Shown piece after piece: positions 11,515-23,411 of a stretch of 64,000 nucleotides of DNA. Within the stretch, counting starts at the first letter, position 1, and every line of letters begins with the position of its first letter. Source of the stretch: Selaginella moellendorffii (Eukaryota; Streptophyta; Lycopodiopsida; Selaginellales; Selaginellaceae); assembly GCF_000143415.4 (NCBI RefSeq), contig NW_003314311.1:1029062-1093061 (forward strand), read 5' to 3'. The translations under genes were made by a program, and so were the position numbers. The notes under the pieces were generated by a model. The model worked only from the letters and a program-made list of their open reading frames with translations, was not told the DNA's origin and made no database searches.

Positions 11515-12440
11515 AAAAACATTACTATAATCATATCTAAAGGATTATTAGAAGAGGCAATCTTTATTTTAGGGAAAACACTAGTATTGATTACAACAGC
11601 ATATATATCTTGTGAAAGATCTCTAGTAGCCATAAAGATTATATAGAAGCACCTTTAGATGGTTGTAATCTTATTTTAACATCAAAATCATTTATAATTT
11701 GAATATATAAAGAACTTGTTTTGAAGTTCTATGGTGGTAAATTGGGTATCTAAAGGGAGAAATTTATAATCTTGTTAATTTTTAAAGAATAAGTTACAAA
11801 CTTTGTAAGTAAGAAACATTTGCCAACTGTAAACTTATTACATAATTGCACGCACATGGATAAATCTTCATATATAGTTAAGGTTTGCAAGCCATGCATA
11901 TCTAATATAAGTTAGGTACTTTGCACTTCATAGAGTGTTCTTTGCAAGATGAACTTTATAAATTCCATACCTAGGCAAAAAATAAATAAAAATAAAGAAT
12001 TTTTTTTTCAAAACCATAAGTAAATAAAATCTTAAGCTCAAGAATCTGGGCTGAATTTGCTTTTCCAAAGAAATATGATGCAATAATGGCTTTTAGGATG
12101 GTCAACTTTGTCCTCTTTGCTTGTGAAACTAAAAAACCAAAAAGAAATAAATAAAGGAAAACTAAAGAATAAAGAGAAAAACCAAACCTTCACATAAATT
12201 TGTTTCTATTGACAAATCCTCAGCAGGTGATGACTGAACAATATCCATAGCACAATTCAAATCTGACATATCTATGTGATTAATTACCTCTAGTTAATTT
12301 ATACTAGTTAAAAGAGCCAAAAAATAAAAACTCACTTTGAAGAATTGAAAATAAAAAAAGAATAAAACTTTGAGCTAAAAGATAAAATCCGTCAATTTAG
12401 TGGCTAGAGCCAAAACACAAACCCATTTTGTAAGCCAAGT
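11515..12440. other. AT-rich intergenic, nothing seen
   Basis: No convincing coding frame, RNA gene or repeat match was found in this stretch. Confidence 0.5.
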
Positions 12441-12445
12441 AAAAG

Positions 12446-12960
12446 TCAATTACATCTTAGAGCCTGATAGACATGCATTGCATTGTAAAAAGAAGGCAGG
12501 CTGTGTGTTTGAGAATATCCCAGCATCATCTCTGCTACATGGGATGGAATAGTGTGCCTTATTGAGACCAAATACAGCCACTTGGGATGTAGAGTGCTAA
12601 AGGCGATCATGTCTGGCTGACAAGATCCATCTCCCAAAACATCTCCAAAGACTCCTCACTTCTTCCATTTTGAGCATAGCAAGAGAGGATCAAGTTCCAA
12701 GATATGACATCATGATGGTGGAACACTAATATGGAGTCTCCACACCAGAAGTACATAGAGATTAATGGGTTTCTATAGTGTTCTTGTTTGCTGGCGTCTC
12801 CCACGATCTAAGAGACTTGCCTTGTGGCAAATTCCCCATATCAGGACAAGAATCAATCATTGATAATAGCTGAGATAATTGAGCTTGATACCATGAGCCT
12901 GGAAACTTTGAGAGCTCCCTTGCAATTGCCATTTTGGACGTATAACCCAATCAATGCATT
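12446..12960 (-). pseudogene. PPR pseudogene (PLS class)
   Basis: Three minus frames hold consecutive PPR motifs: SQLLSMIDSCPDMGNLPQGKSL, then LISMYFWCGD, HHDVISWNLILSCYAQNGRSEESLEMFWEM and QPDMIAFSTL. A piece resembling the DYSIAPSLEHY segment lies at the 5' end of the interval. Frameshifts separate them. Confidence 0.65.
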
Positions 12961-13089
12961 GTAAGTTACAGGGTTTCTTTGGCTCATGTTCCAAAAGACC
13001 TCACAAGCTCATGATGATACAAAGTGGTTAGAACATGCTATGCATACAACCAAAACTGTATGTATAATGCTACGTGGCACATTGCATCG

Positions 13090-13375
13090 TATCAGTTCTA
13101 GAGCCCGTCCTTGCTTCGGTCAAGCGTTTTCGCCATCCCGACTTGAGCAAGAGGCTGCTCTAGAGAAGAGCCGAGAGCCTGAGTCAAGAGGATGTTGCTC
13201 TGCTTGTGGATGATCTTGAGTGAGTGACTTCAAGTCTGAACGTCGACGCAGACCAAAGCTGAGAAAGGTGGCGCAAAGCCTTTTTCTTGAAGCTGTTGTC
13301 TAACACTTGAGATTGCCATGCAGCAGCAATCCATACTTGAGGCTGCTGCTGCCGTCATGATGTGAACGCAAATTT
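13090..13375 (-). pseudogene. PPR-derived fragment duplicated from the 33.1-kb region
   Basis: This is the reverse complement of 33110-33370, including the CTCAAGTATGGATTGCTGCT and GAGCAACATCCTCTTGACTC stretches. At 33.1 kb the sequence follows an EGVRVDKIAFTS P-type PPR motif, so it is PPR debris. It abuts the end of the F-box inverted-repeat arm at about 13376. Confidence 0.7.
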
Positions 13376-15340
13376 GCGCTTGCTTCTCCGTACTAGGATG
13401 TTGTTTTCCAGGAGGCACAGGTAGCTTCAAGTGCCTGTAGAGGTCTGCAAAGTCTGCAAGTGAAACTGCCATGAATTGTGCTTTCAGTTTGCCTCGAGAA
13501 GATGTCGAGCAATAAATCAGGACGTCAAAGTTACACCAATGGGACATTTTTTTTCATGTCCGAGACAGCACTCTCACCTGAAAAGTATCTGTCAGAAGGT
13601 GATCAAAAGAAGGATTGCAAATGTACTTGGAATACCTTGCAGCTCAAAATTGTTGCCATCGTCTTGAGGAGCGACTGCTACTCCCACGCGCATGGCCTTT
13701 CGGACTGCCACCCGTACACTAAGTTGCACCAGTGGTTGCTGAATCCAGTGTAGGGATCTTCCATGGCAACACTTGTTTGCCAGGACCGCCACAGAATGCC
13801 GCAGGTGGGCCGGGGCACAAGCTGCAGGGGTGGCAGCTGGACGCGTCCTGGGAATTCCTTTGGAAGCTCCTGAAGCAACGAAGGGATCTCGGGGTTCACA
13901 TCCTCTCTAATGTAGAAGCCCCTCAACTCCAGAGTGGTGCCGCTGCTTCTCCTCAGCAGCTCGCGGATGACCTCCAGTTCGGGACCTTCACTTTCCCAGA
14001 CGTGCGTGACGCAGAAGTACTCCACAAAGACTGTCAAGGGGGCGGTGCAGTTTGCCACGTTGAGCAACTGCATTCAGTCACCACGTACACACAAATCACG
14101 AGGGGAAGAGAACAATTACCAAAACACTAACCTTGATGCTCTTGAAACTGACGATGAACATCTCAAGGCCCTGGAAAGGCTCCAGCAATGCAGCAAGATC
14201 GACAGAAAACAGTGGCATGCCATCGTCAAAAACGGAATAGTAGAACGTCTTGATCCCGCGTAGGCTCGACTTTCTGCAAGCGAAGTACCTCGCCACCTTG
14301 TCCATAACTTGAGCGGAGCTGTAGAACGGGTTGGTGAACGCAAGCTTTGTGAGCCTCGAGTAGCGCAGCCCCTGGATTCCACCCATGATTCCAGTCATCC
14401 GGATCCAGTCTATGTTGCACGTAGCAGGCAGTAGCACGATGCGCGGGGCGACAAGGAACATCCAGCGGAGCTTCGGCGCGTCGAGAACAATGGTGACGTT
14501 GTCGAGGCCGCCATCAAAGTAGCCTTCGGACTGGCAGCTGACAAGAGTGCGGCTCTTGAGCACGTAGGTCCCTGCATGAACCACATTCAAGAGAATCAGG
14601 ATCAAGCTTGGAACAAATGCCGAGACTGGGCAAACATTTGGAGCTATGGCTTTTACGTACCCGGGGATCTCACCAATAGCCCGTTGATGCGCACCACCAG
14701 GAGCGAGGGGCAGAGGTCGAGCAGCTGCCGAAGGGAAGTCACGTCCACCCTTGCGCGGAGGGTGAGGAAGAGGAGATTGGGCAGCAGCGGTGAAGGCAAA
14801 GTTGCATCGCCAAGCTGGGCGAGTTGCTTGCCATGGACGTGGAGGCAGCGGAGCTCCTGGCAGGCCGAGACGTTGGACCAGAAGCCATCGAACTTGTGCT
14901 GCGAGCTGGTGCTCGAGATGCTCAACGAGTGGAGACTTTTCCCGACCTGGTGCAGCCAGCGAGTGGAGCTGCAGTCCGGCTGGTGCTGGAAGAAGCTCTG
15001 GATCGATAGCTGGCGGAGGCTGTTGTGATGACCAAACCAGCGCGCGAGGCCCTGCTCCACGCCAGGACTGCTCGAGTCGAGGCAAAGATGCGTGACGAGG
15101 CGTGCCAGTCGCGCCCACCTCTTGCTTACCAGGGAAGAAGAATGCAAGTCGCGGGAGGAGGGGAGGAGGGACATGATCCGGATGAGCAACTCATCCGGAA
15201 CATCGTCACAACAGCGCCGCCTCCACATCCAAACCCTACAAGACTGAGTTTTTGGTTCAAGCCTCCTCGTTTTCCAGGAGGAGTGCGAAACTTTCTTTTT
15301 CTCGCAGTGATGGTCGTCGTGAGAACGCTCCCAAGCTTCC
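13376..15340 (-). repeat. Inverted repeat arm 2 (F-box/LRR gene)
   Basis: Reverse complement of 4480-6411, with about 7 kb between the arms. Its outer end joins PPR-derived sequence. Confidence 0.9.
13678..15228 (-). CDS. F-box/LRR protein, copy 2 (three exons, 465 aa)
   Basis: Second intact copy of the F-box/LRR gene, with exons 14661-15228, 14132-14571 and 13678-14067. The exon lengths (568, 440, 390) and phases are identical to copy 1, and the donor and acceptor sites are conserved (GTACGT and GTTAGT donors). The F-box is at residues 5-47. Differences from copy 1 are conservative: K to Q, M to I and I to V among 14 changes, none in the F-box. An in-frame ATG 51 codons upstream (15381) is present only here. 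I prefer MWRRRCC at 15228 because it is conserved in both copies and follows the AAACCCTA motif. Role in SCF ubiquitin ligation is inferred from the domain. Confidence 0.85.
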
Positions 15341-15387
15341 AGCACACACCGTGATCCGTGCTGTAAGGAACCCATAGCCACGAGCTT

Positions 15388-15455
15388 GCCGCCGAGAAGT
15401 CGCGTACGGACGAGAAATCTTTGATCACCAATCGATGATCACGAAAAATGGGCTG
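15388..15455 (+). repeat. Short direct repeat upstream of F-box copy 2
   Basis: Same-strand match of 4336-4400, placed 5' of the inverted F-box copy. Confidence 0.7.
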
Positions 15456-15726
15456 GACTTGTCGCTGCCCAAGTTTGTTGCTTTCTTCTTCCGGACTTTG
15501 TCTCATCGCTGTGTGTAGGTGTCGGCTTTCCGGGCTCCCCCGGCGATCGCAGCAGCCGTTTCTTCTTTGTCTTCTTCTTCTCTCTTGTTCTTCTCCTAGC
15601 TAATTCAATCTCCCCTCTCGTTGCTCTGGGCGGGAGTCACAACGGCTGGACTCGAGTTCGCGGCTCAAGTTTGTCACGACTCTCTTGCTTTCCAATCCTT
15701 GCTCACCATGTCTGATTTGCATAGGT

Positions 15727-16026
15727 GTCCGTTTCTACGAGAAACGCGTTGAGCTCGAGACATACAAAGAATCCCGGATCACTCGGAGCAGGACCGTGTG
15801 GGAAGAAGACGGTGGCGGCGGCGAAGCGAGCAGCAGTGAGCCAGCAGCGGTGCAGCAGCAGCTGGTGGCGACTGGCGAAGGGGAGCCCAATCCGCCCAAT
15901 TCACGCAATGATCCGCCCAAGCCCAATAAGATCAATCCGCCCAACGAGGAAGAAGTCGCGGATAACTTCTCCAACGAGCCGGACATCGTTCAGCTGCGAC
16001 AACTTTACTCCGAGCTCTCGGCGTGA
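15727..16026 (+). CDS. Unassigned GC-rich ORF, possible internal exon
   Basis: Plus frame after a TTTGCATAG|GTGTCC acceptor: RFYEKRVELETYKESRITRS, an acidic Gly/Ser segment, a PPNSRNDPPKPNKINPPNEE stretch and EPDIVQLRQLYSELSA before a stop at 16026. The pyrimidine-rich 15550-15640 region looks like a 5' UTR or intron. No in-frame ATG is visible, so it may be an exon of a longer gene. The next 150 bp contain a polyproline-coding (CCGCCA)n-like tract in another frame. No family recognised. Confidence 0.3.
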   Translation, partial: VRFYEKRVELETYKESRITRSRTVWEEDGGGGEASSSEPAAVQQQLVATGEGEPNPPNSRNDPPKPNKINPPNEEEVADNFSNEPDIVQLRQLYSELSA

Positions 16027-16529
16027 ACGACGCTTTCCCTCGGATGCTGCCCACGTCCTGTGGGACGTGATACCCCGCTTATCGGCTCTTGTCGATGGAC
16101 TGCTTGTCGAGGAACTGCCGCTTCCGCCACCGCCACCTCCCCCGCCATCGTCATCGCCCCCAGCGCCGAGCGGCAATTTTTCTCCTTCGAAACATCTATT
16201 CTCGTTTTGTAGAGTTCCTTTGCTTTCTCTTTGCTTTCGTTTTCACTCCCGCCACTCCAGCCGAGAGCCCAATCCACGAAACGAGTGCGAGCCACGAACG
16301 AGAGTTTCCCGCTTGCCATGACCCGACCCAAGAGAACAGTGAGAACGTATGGAAGAATCGAGAGAACCCCGAGACTCCACGGACACAGCTTTATACTTGA
16401 AACTCTAGGTTTGTTCACAGTCAAGATTTATAGGTTTTCTTCCTGGTGGCAAAACTCTTGCATACTATGCTGTAGTTTCCTGGATGCATTTCATACCTCC
16501 ACTCCACAGGTCCTCAAAGAGTAACATAT

Positions 16530-17190
16530 TAAGTGCATTGAGCATTCCATATTCTTTCAGGAGCATTCTACACAGAAAACGAAGGAAGTCAAAAGCGAAT
16601 GCTTGACTGTTTTCTGTTCCTTCGCAGGTATTCTCTCAAAAAGCTCCCTCCGATTCCCAAATTCGCTGCGTACGTGAAAAGAGATTTTGGTAAATGTTTT
16701 TCTGAGTGACAAGTCAACTCGGGTCGGGTCAAATTTATGTTGTATAGTTTAGTTTAGTTGTAAAATAACCTTAAAGCTTAACATTAGGTGATATATCACA
16801 GCATGGGGATATGCCAGGGGATATGTGATATGAAAGCTGATGTTCTTTGATCAAACCAATGACCCTGAGCCTGGAAACACATACATGTTAGTCAGGAAAC
16901 CTGTGTATTAGAGTAAATACCATCCCCTCAGATGATCAGCAGGTAGTTTTAAGTGCTATTGGCAATGAAAGTAAAAACTTCATTATGATTTGTGCTTTGG
17001 ACTTGAGCTCTTTTGAGTTGAGTAGGGATTTCATATTCACACCGGGACACTTTTCCATGTCCGACAGCACTCTCACTTGAAGAATACATGTTGGAAAGGA
17101 AGCTGGAAGTCTCTATTGCTCAGAAGGCCCTACAACAGTAAGCTTATCATTAGTGGAGAGAACTTATAATAACTTATACAGTGGAAATAA
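16530..17190. other. Intergenic, no gene seen
   Basis: It holds an isolated taggtgatatatcac string also found near 380 and 2735, and fragments resembling the F-box 3' flank (CATGTCCGACAGCACTCTCACTTGAA at 17055-17080, cf. 13555-13580). No coding frame is supported. Confidence 0.4.
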
Positions 17191-17194
17191 TGAG

Positions 17195-19150
17195 GTGAAG
17201 CCTTGTAATACCTGATGTGGTTCTTTCCATTGAGTAAAGAGCCTTTTAAATAAACCACATACTATAAGATTGGGAAAACAAACTAACACTAAGTTATTCA
17301 TTTTGTACTCCATAGGTGGACGATAATGCAAATTGTAGTGTTGTTGTTGTCCCACTTGTAAACTGCTCAGGTGTTCCATAAACTCTATTCAAACAAATGG
17401 AAGAATGTTTCTCAAATATTAATCCCATGATCTAGCATCGGTAGCCCATAGCAATCGCAAAGGTAAATCCAACTCCATTGATAATATTGAATTATGACTA
17501 TATAAGAGTTTTTATGGTGAAACACCAACAGAACACTCCACCCCTATGACATATGCATATGAATGTTGAAAGTTCATGTCATCTCTTTGAAGGTTTGAAC
17601 GAGCCGTTCCACCAAACTATCTAACTATGGATTATAAACATTCATGAAAATGTGGCATATCTTTAAATGAGATGTCAAAATGTGAAATGCCTCAGCTATA
17701 AATGTGGGACCATTATCCAAAAGAATTTACTCTAAATAGGAATGCTAAAATACCACTCAATTGAGGAGGAAATAACCAACAACAATGGCAAATGCACTAG
17801 CAAAAGCACCAACTTTAACCCAATGAATCAAATAATCAAAAGTAATAATGATATACTCATTGTCAGTAGTTTATTGTGGAAAAAGCCTCATTATATCAAA
17901 CACCACTAACTCAAATGAAAGGGAAATTACAATTAATTTTAATTGTCTTTTTGTAGCATGAGGGAGAGTATTACGAGCTTGGCACCAAACACAACTATGC
18001 ATATATTAGATAATATCACATTGCATCTTTAACCAATGGAAAAACCTACACAGCTTCTTCACTCATATGAAATACGTCAGTGTTGTAGATTGTATAAGGA
18101 AGATTTGGGTGGAGGAGGGAATCACCAATTTCTACCGAGGCTACAAGATGAATCTTATGAGAATAACATAACAATGTCTTATATGTTTACCTAGAATAAA
18201 AGAATTATGGTAGATATGGAGAAAGCGTGGAATAAAGATTGAAGGCACCACCAACTGTAAATGATTATTAGAATTCATCCCCACAAAATAAAGAAAATCG
18301 ACCTCAAGGTGATATTGAAAATATAAATGCCGAAATGGCAAGTCATCAGCAAGTGATGCATCACAAAGCCTTCGAATCCATGGTTCAATATTTTAAACCT
18401 CACGAATTTCATCAAGAAAAAGTAAATCTTACTTTGCACCTTATAGACACTGAACATTAAGTACAGCAATCACAGACGGCATGGAATCCTCGTCTAAAAA
18501 ATCCATAGATATGGGAGTAACAGGCTTGTTAGAAATATGAAAAGAGATCAAAGAAGAAAGAGGAGCTTGAAAAAGTGTATTAGCATCAACTATAAAACTC
18601 CTCAAACGATAAGCAACATCAAAATTATATATTTAAAGCTTCAAAGCCCATCAAGTAGTACAACTAACTAAATTATTTTGTTTTAATAATGAAGTAACAG
18701 CAGTATGGTCACTTTTTAGTAATGTCCAAGAACCATATAGATATACATGAAGTTTTTTAAAACCCCAAATTGCTGCTAAACACTCCTTCTTTATTATAGA
18801 GTAATTCACCTCCATTGATTGTAATGTACAGCTAATATATGCAATAGGATGGTGCTAATTAGGCACACTTGGGCTCTTTTGCATCAACATACCTCCAAAA
18901 CTAATGTCAAAAACATCCACATGCAAAATAAAAGGTTAAGTATAGTTAGAATATACCAAAATTGGAGGAGTCGTCAATAACTCTTTGAGATCTGTAAATG
19001 CCCGCTCACAATTTGCAGACTAGATGAAAGATGACATTAACAACTTTCGCAATACTTGCAACAGTGTAGTGCAATCAAAAAGATAATCAACAAAACTACC
19101 GAGATACTATATTTTGCCTAGGAAGTGTTGCACATCATTCATACACTTTG
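17195..19150 (-). mobile_element. Degraded Ty3/gypsy copy Ia (integrase to RT part)
   Basis: The minus strand carries the integrase C-terminus, integrase core, RNase H and the end of reverse transcriptase in the order seen in the 24.5-29.3 kb element, but with many stops. Example: 17221-17400 matches 24910-25090. It stops abruptly inside RT at about 19150, where a second copy starts. Confidence 0.7.
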
Positions 19151-20510
19151 GAGTTTCGTCAAATATTGATCCCAAGATTTAGTATCAGTAGTTTGTGGCA
19201 ATTGTAAAGGTAAACTTAACTCCGTTGGTAATATTGAATCATGACCATATAAGAGTTTATATAATGAAACACTAATAGAACTTTACACCCCTGTGATATA
19301 TGCATACCGAAAAGATGGCAACTAACCATCTCAATCTAATTGCTAAAAGTTCACTTACTTCACGATTATCCCTTTGAAAGTCTGAATAATCTATTTTACC
19401 AAACCATCTAATTATAAATGATAAGAAATCATGAAAGTGTGGCATATCCCTAACTAAGATATCAAAACTTGAAATGCCTTTACCATAAATGCGAGACCAT
19501 TATCTAAAAGAATTCCCTTCGGACAAGATTGCTGGAACACCACTTGATTGAGGAGGAAGTATCTAACAACAATTTCAAATGCACTATCAAAAGCACCAAC
19601 TTCCATTTAGCAAGTTAAATAATTAAAAGTAATAATAACATACTTATTGTCAACAGCCAACTGTGAAAAAAGCCCCATCAGATTAAATGCCACCAACTTA
19701 AATGGACAAGAATTTGTAATTAACTCCAACCATCATTTTGTAGCACGAGGAGGAGTATTACGAGCCTGGTACCAAACGTAGCTATACACATACTAGATAA
19801 CATCACATTGCATCTTCAGCTAATAGAAAAACTTGTGTAGCTTTTTGATCATGGATTCAAATGGCCCTTAACAAAGATGATGCATTTGTTAGAAAGCATC
19901 ATCACAATCAATAGCGTGTCCAAATGCGCATTTGAAGACGTCTAAAAGAATGTTTCAATCCTCATGAGTGGTTATGCTCAAATTATTACACCATTGCAGT
20001 GCCATCCCTTAGAGACACATGGGAAATTCATGCAAACATCGAGCATCATCCCAAGAATTATATATAACAATCACTATAAAGTGATTAAACTAATGTCACA
20101 TATTATCCTCAAGACTCCCATGGAAGAACTGTAGCCAAACACAAGGATTAGTAGCAAAAGTAGGAGGAGTTGTACTCTATGCCATGAATGCTGCCATTAA
20201 TTGAATTTGATTGTTTAATTGCAACCGCATAGCATTGAACAAATGTATTAACTACTTCTCCAAAGTTAAAGAAGGAGGAGGCTACTACTCTACCATGAAG
20301 ATGAACAAATAGGAAAAAAACAAAAGAAAAGCAATGGAAAAAATTATAAGGAAATGGAGGTTTAAATGATGCAAAAGTTAGATTTAAACTAAAATCCCAA
20401 ATCTAAATACTCCTTAGAGACAATTATAATTGCCCCTCATCTCCACTAATGTGAGTACATGGAATATGGAAATGGAATATAAAAATGTGCATAAAACATT
20501 AAGAAAATAT
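19150..20510 (-). mobile_element. Degraded Ty3/gypsy copy Ib with internal deletion and LTR stub
   Basis: At about 19150 the sequence jumps back to integrase. At about 19860 it jumps from integrase to gag (AATTCAAATGGCCCTT-type block), so RT and RNase H are deleted. It ends near 20450-20510 with a short LTR start (TGTGAGTACATGGAATATGG). Confidence 0.65.
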
Positions 20511-20519
20511 TCTTTAGTG

Positions 20520-21700
20520 TACCAAAATATTTTAAAATTTTATTTTTAATGACTCTTTTTGTTGACCTGGCTCTCTTTATTGGCAGATCTGTATATAACC
20601 TAGTAAGCTTTTAATGATTAGTTTATTTGAATTGATGAAGTGTGCTCAAAATTTCTATTTGTTTGTTTAAGGGCTATGAGAGACTAAAAACAAATGCGCT
20701 TAAACTTTGAAAGAATGTGAAGGTGACATTTCTAATTTTGAAATTATGTAAGAAAAAAAAGTTACTCATTTTAAAAGACTTTTAGCTATACAATTATGTA
20801 GCTAAATATGTTTACTAGCAAACCAAAATACCAAATAATATTAGTGATACTAATAATTATAATAATAATATAAATATTCACAAGAGGAGAAGGAACAAAG
20901 GCTAGTGTTTTGCTTTTCAATGTTATTCAAGAGGATAAATAAAACAGTTGGTAAAACAAACACGATATAAATCCATTGGTATGATCTTCAGTCCTCCTGG
21001 AACAACTTTGCAAGGAGTTCCCTCTCGTACACATCAAGTAGCCTATCCTATGGATTCCACACACATCTCTTTTGAGAGTATGCTCCACAAATCCCTCGGC
21101 CTTAAACCTGTTACACTTCATAGGATCTTGCCAAATGAGATTTCATGACCTTGAGTATGTATATACCATTTCCATGCAGCTGCTTGGCTATAAAAGCTTG
21201 CTGGTCCTTCCAAACCTCATCTTTTAAAAGCCTCTTGAAATGCCAGGATGAGTACTAGAATGGTGAAGAGAAAAGCTTTGGATTTTTGGGATCGATACAA
21301 TTGTTGCGTTTTGACTGATTTACTGGTGTTGACCTCTGGAGGAGCTGTGAGCTATGTTGTGCTGTGAGAATATCAAAACAGCAATGGATAGATATTTATC
21401 TTGTGTTTCTTTTTCCCACTTTTTTGCAAAAGGAAGTAGTTTGTGAATGCTGATGGTTTGTGTCTCCATGAGCTTCATGACTCGCATTCAATGAATGCCA
21501 AGTTTCCAGAGGTTTGAAAAAACGAGTAAAAAAGTTTTGTTTACTAGAAGTACATTAAAATTGAGTCTAAAACATCAAATTAAAAATGTTTTCTCTTTTT
21601 GAAATATTTGTACCTAAAGCCTTAAAGCCAAAAGTACCTCTTTATTTTCTAAGTCAAGGGTTAGGTTATAATCTTTCTCGCTTGGATTTTTCTATTGTCG
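20520..21700. other. Intergenic, no recognised gene
   Basis: AT-rich. A minus-strand patch at 20927-21140 (VREGTPCKVVPGGLKIIPMD across frames) looks protein-like, but I cannot assign it. Confidence 0.4.
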
Positions 21701-21720
21701 AAGCTCTCGTCAGGTAAGCT

Positions 21721-22449
21721 ATGGTCTCTCGCGCTCACGCCGCCCCAACGCTTGCCCACCGAGCTCCAGCGCCCTGGCATGGCGGCCATCACCGAGCTTC
21801 ACACCCGTGAGCTCCAGCTCTAGCTCCAGCACATCGAGCACACCGCCATGGACACCATTCTCGAGGAGGCCACGAGCCAGCGCCAGCTTTAGCTCCAGTT
21901 CTTCAAGGTGATGCTCCAGTTCGAGCCCCAGCGCCAGCTGCTTTCGTTCACCCTGCTCGCGGCCACCCTGCTCATCTGGCTCCAGCGCCTGCTATCCTTG
22001 ATCATGCTCGCCACCACGATCCAGCTCCAGCAGCAGCGGTGTACCATCATCATCACGGTGATGGAGCTCCTCTGGTTGTTCACCACCATCACCATGGTCA
22101 CCACCATGGAGGACGCCACCACCACCACCACCACCACCACCACTACCACCACCACCACCGTCGCGACGGTCACGACGCAGCACTGGCCACACCAACACCC
22201 GTAGTTACAGTGGTTCAGAGGACGCCGTGGTCGCTGCTCCAGCTTCTTCTCTGGGTTTTGGTTGCGATCTTGGTGCTGCTCGCGTGCTTTTTGCTCATGC
22301 GATGGATGTTATCTCGAAGGAAGCAGCACAGTAATGCGATCTTTCAGGAGCAGATCGAAGTTGTGGTGGATGATTCTCTGACTGAAAAGAAACAGCTGGA
22401 AGCTCACGCTCGTGGTTCGCACAGCAATGGCACTCTGGGATTCTCCTAA
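21721..22449 (+). pseudogene. His/Ala/Pro-rich single-pass membrane protein ORF with one in-frame TGA
   Basis: From ATG 21721 (MVSRAHAAP) one frame runs 243 codons to a stop at 22447-22449, broken only by TGA at 21808-21810 (codon 30). The first ~150 residues are rich in His, Ala and Pro (APAPA and HARHH blocks, then HHHHHGHHHGGRHHHHHHHHH). A strong hydrophobic segment follows (LLQLLLWVLVAILVLLACFLL), then a basic stop-transfer (MRWMLSRRK) and a polar acidic tail. It resembles an arabinogalactan-like or metal-binding ectodomain on a type I membrane protein. No signal peptide is visible, so an upstream exon may exist; 21708-21720 looks like a splice region. A competing frame with two TAG stops also encodes hydrophobic segments. 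The family is unknown to me. Confidence 0.4.
22117..22160. repeat. (CCA)n microsatellite
   Basis: An imperfect CAC/CCA triplet run encodes poly-His in one frame and poly-Thr in another. Length polymorphism is expected. Confidence 0.85.
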
Positions 22450-22469
22450 AGTGTCCTGCCAACACTGGC

Positions 22470-23020
22470 AGTGACGCATAAGTCAGCACAGTGCATGCGT
22501 TGTCACATGGAAGATTGTGTACAAACAATCTTCAAGGAGATGAAGTTGCTGAGCAAGAAGACAGCAGGACGGATGGTGATCTCACCCAGAGATCACATAC
22601 AAGGGTCGACTGGTGGAAGTCACCAGACTTGGAAGTTATTGCACAGCTGGCTCGGAACATGGACTGGAAAATAGAGCAAGAACCTACCAAGTTTCGATTT
22701 GTCTGAGCTATCCTCTAGAGGTGACGGGGGAGCAGACGTTAGTGTACCTCCAAAGGCCAGAGAAGCTGCTTGAGACGAAAGGTTTGAGAAAAGGTAACGT
22801 ACTACTTTTGCTCTCTGTTCTTGCAGGCGCTCAAATCTCAACTTCGATGAGAAGAAGCAGAGCAGGGCATAGCGGCCAGATAAGTTTCTCAACAGTCAAG
22901 AGCATCATAAGCCAGGAATCAAGCAAGTGCAAAACTGACACTGCGGCTTGCAACACAGGTTGTTCGACAAGATGGGACGAAGAACAGGATAGGTTGGTCT
23001 ACCTCGCAAATTGTGAATAG
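22470..23020. other. No recognised gene
   Basis: Plus frames such as 22613-23020 show no family signature. A GGTAACGTAC...TCTTGCAG pair near 22794-22827 could be a tiny intron, but it is unsupported. Confidence 0.3.
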
Positions 23021-23029
23021 GAAGCCGAT

Positions 23030-23411
23030 GCATTCGTCGCGTGGAAGCATCAGAAGTGTTCTGGAGGACGAAGAAACACGACATTGGTTGCCTGGAACAC
23101 GAACATGCACGTCTTCTATCAGATGCAACAAGAAGCTGGCCTGCCTCCAAACTCTGAGACTTTGCATGGAGCAGCAAACCAAGAACAACCTTTGCTCTTG
23201 AGTGCTACGAGCAAGCCAGCAGCCAAACGCTCAGACTTTCATGGTGGCGCTCAAGGCACGCGGCGACTTAGCAGAGAAGAGGTTCCACTTGCAGATCTGG
23301 GAGAGAAATCTTGACGGAATCCACTTCTCAGTGTGCTCGCTCAATGAGAGAAAAGCTTTTCTCGGGAGGTCGGTAAACAATGTTGCAGGAAAGAGTATGA
23401 TGCAAGGTTGA
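23030..23411 (+). pseudogene. PPR pseudogene fragment
   Basis: Plus frames carry TLVAWNTNMHVFYQMQQEAG-LPPNSET and QTFMVALKARGDLAEKRFH, which match the W-N-x-M...F-x-Q-M and TF-x-x-A-L-K-A patterns of PLS-type PPR repeats. Frameshifts lie between them and no start or end is present. Confidence 0.5.

Noticed and set aside
15228-15381. An upstream in-frame ATG extending F-box copy 2 by 51 residues
   Set aside because: The extension is absent from copy 1 and is Lys/His-rich without conservation; the shared MWRRRCC start is simpler.
15901-16424. Minus-strand Gly/Ser-rich ORFs opposite the polyproline tract
   Set aside because: They are antisense to a (CCGCCA)n-like tract with no start context or family match.
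22100-22170. CRISPR-like spaced repeats
   Set aside because: It is a simple triplet microsatellite; no direct repeats with unique spacers occur anywhere in the window.
21908-22204. Hydrophobic ORF with a poly-Thr tract overlapping the His-rich frame
   Set aside because: It has two TAG stops just upstream and ends before the continuous His-rich/TM frame does. The poly-Thr run is only the (CCA)n repeat in another frame.
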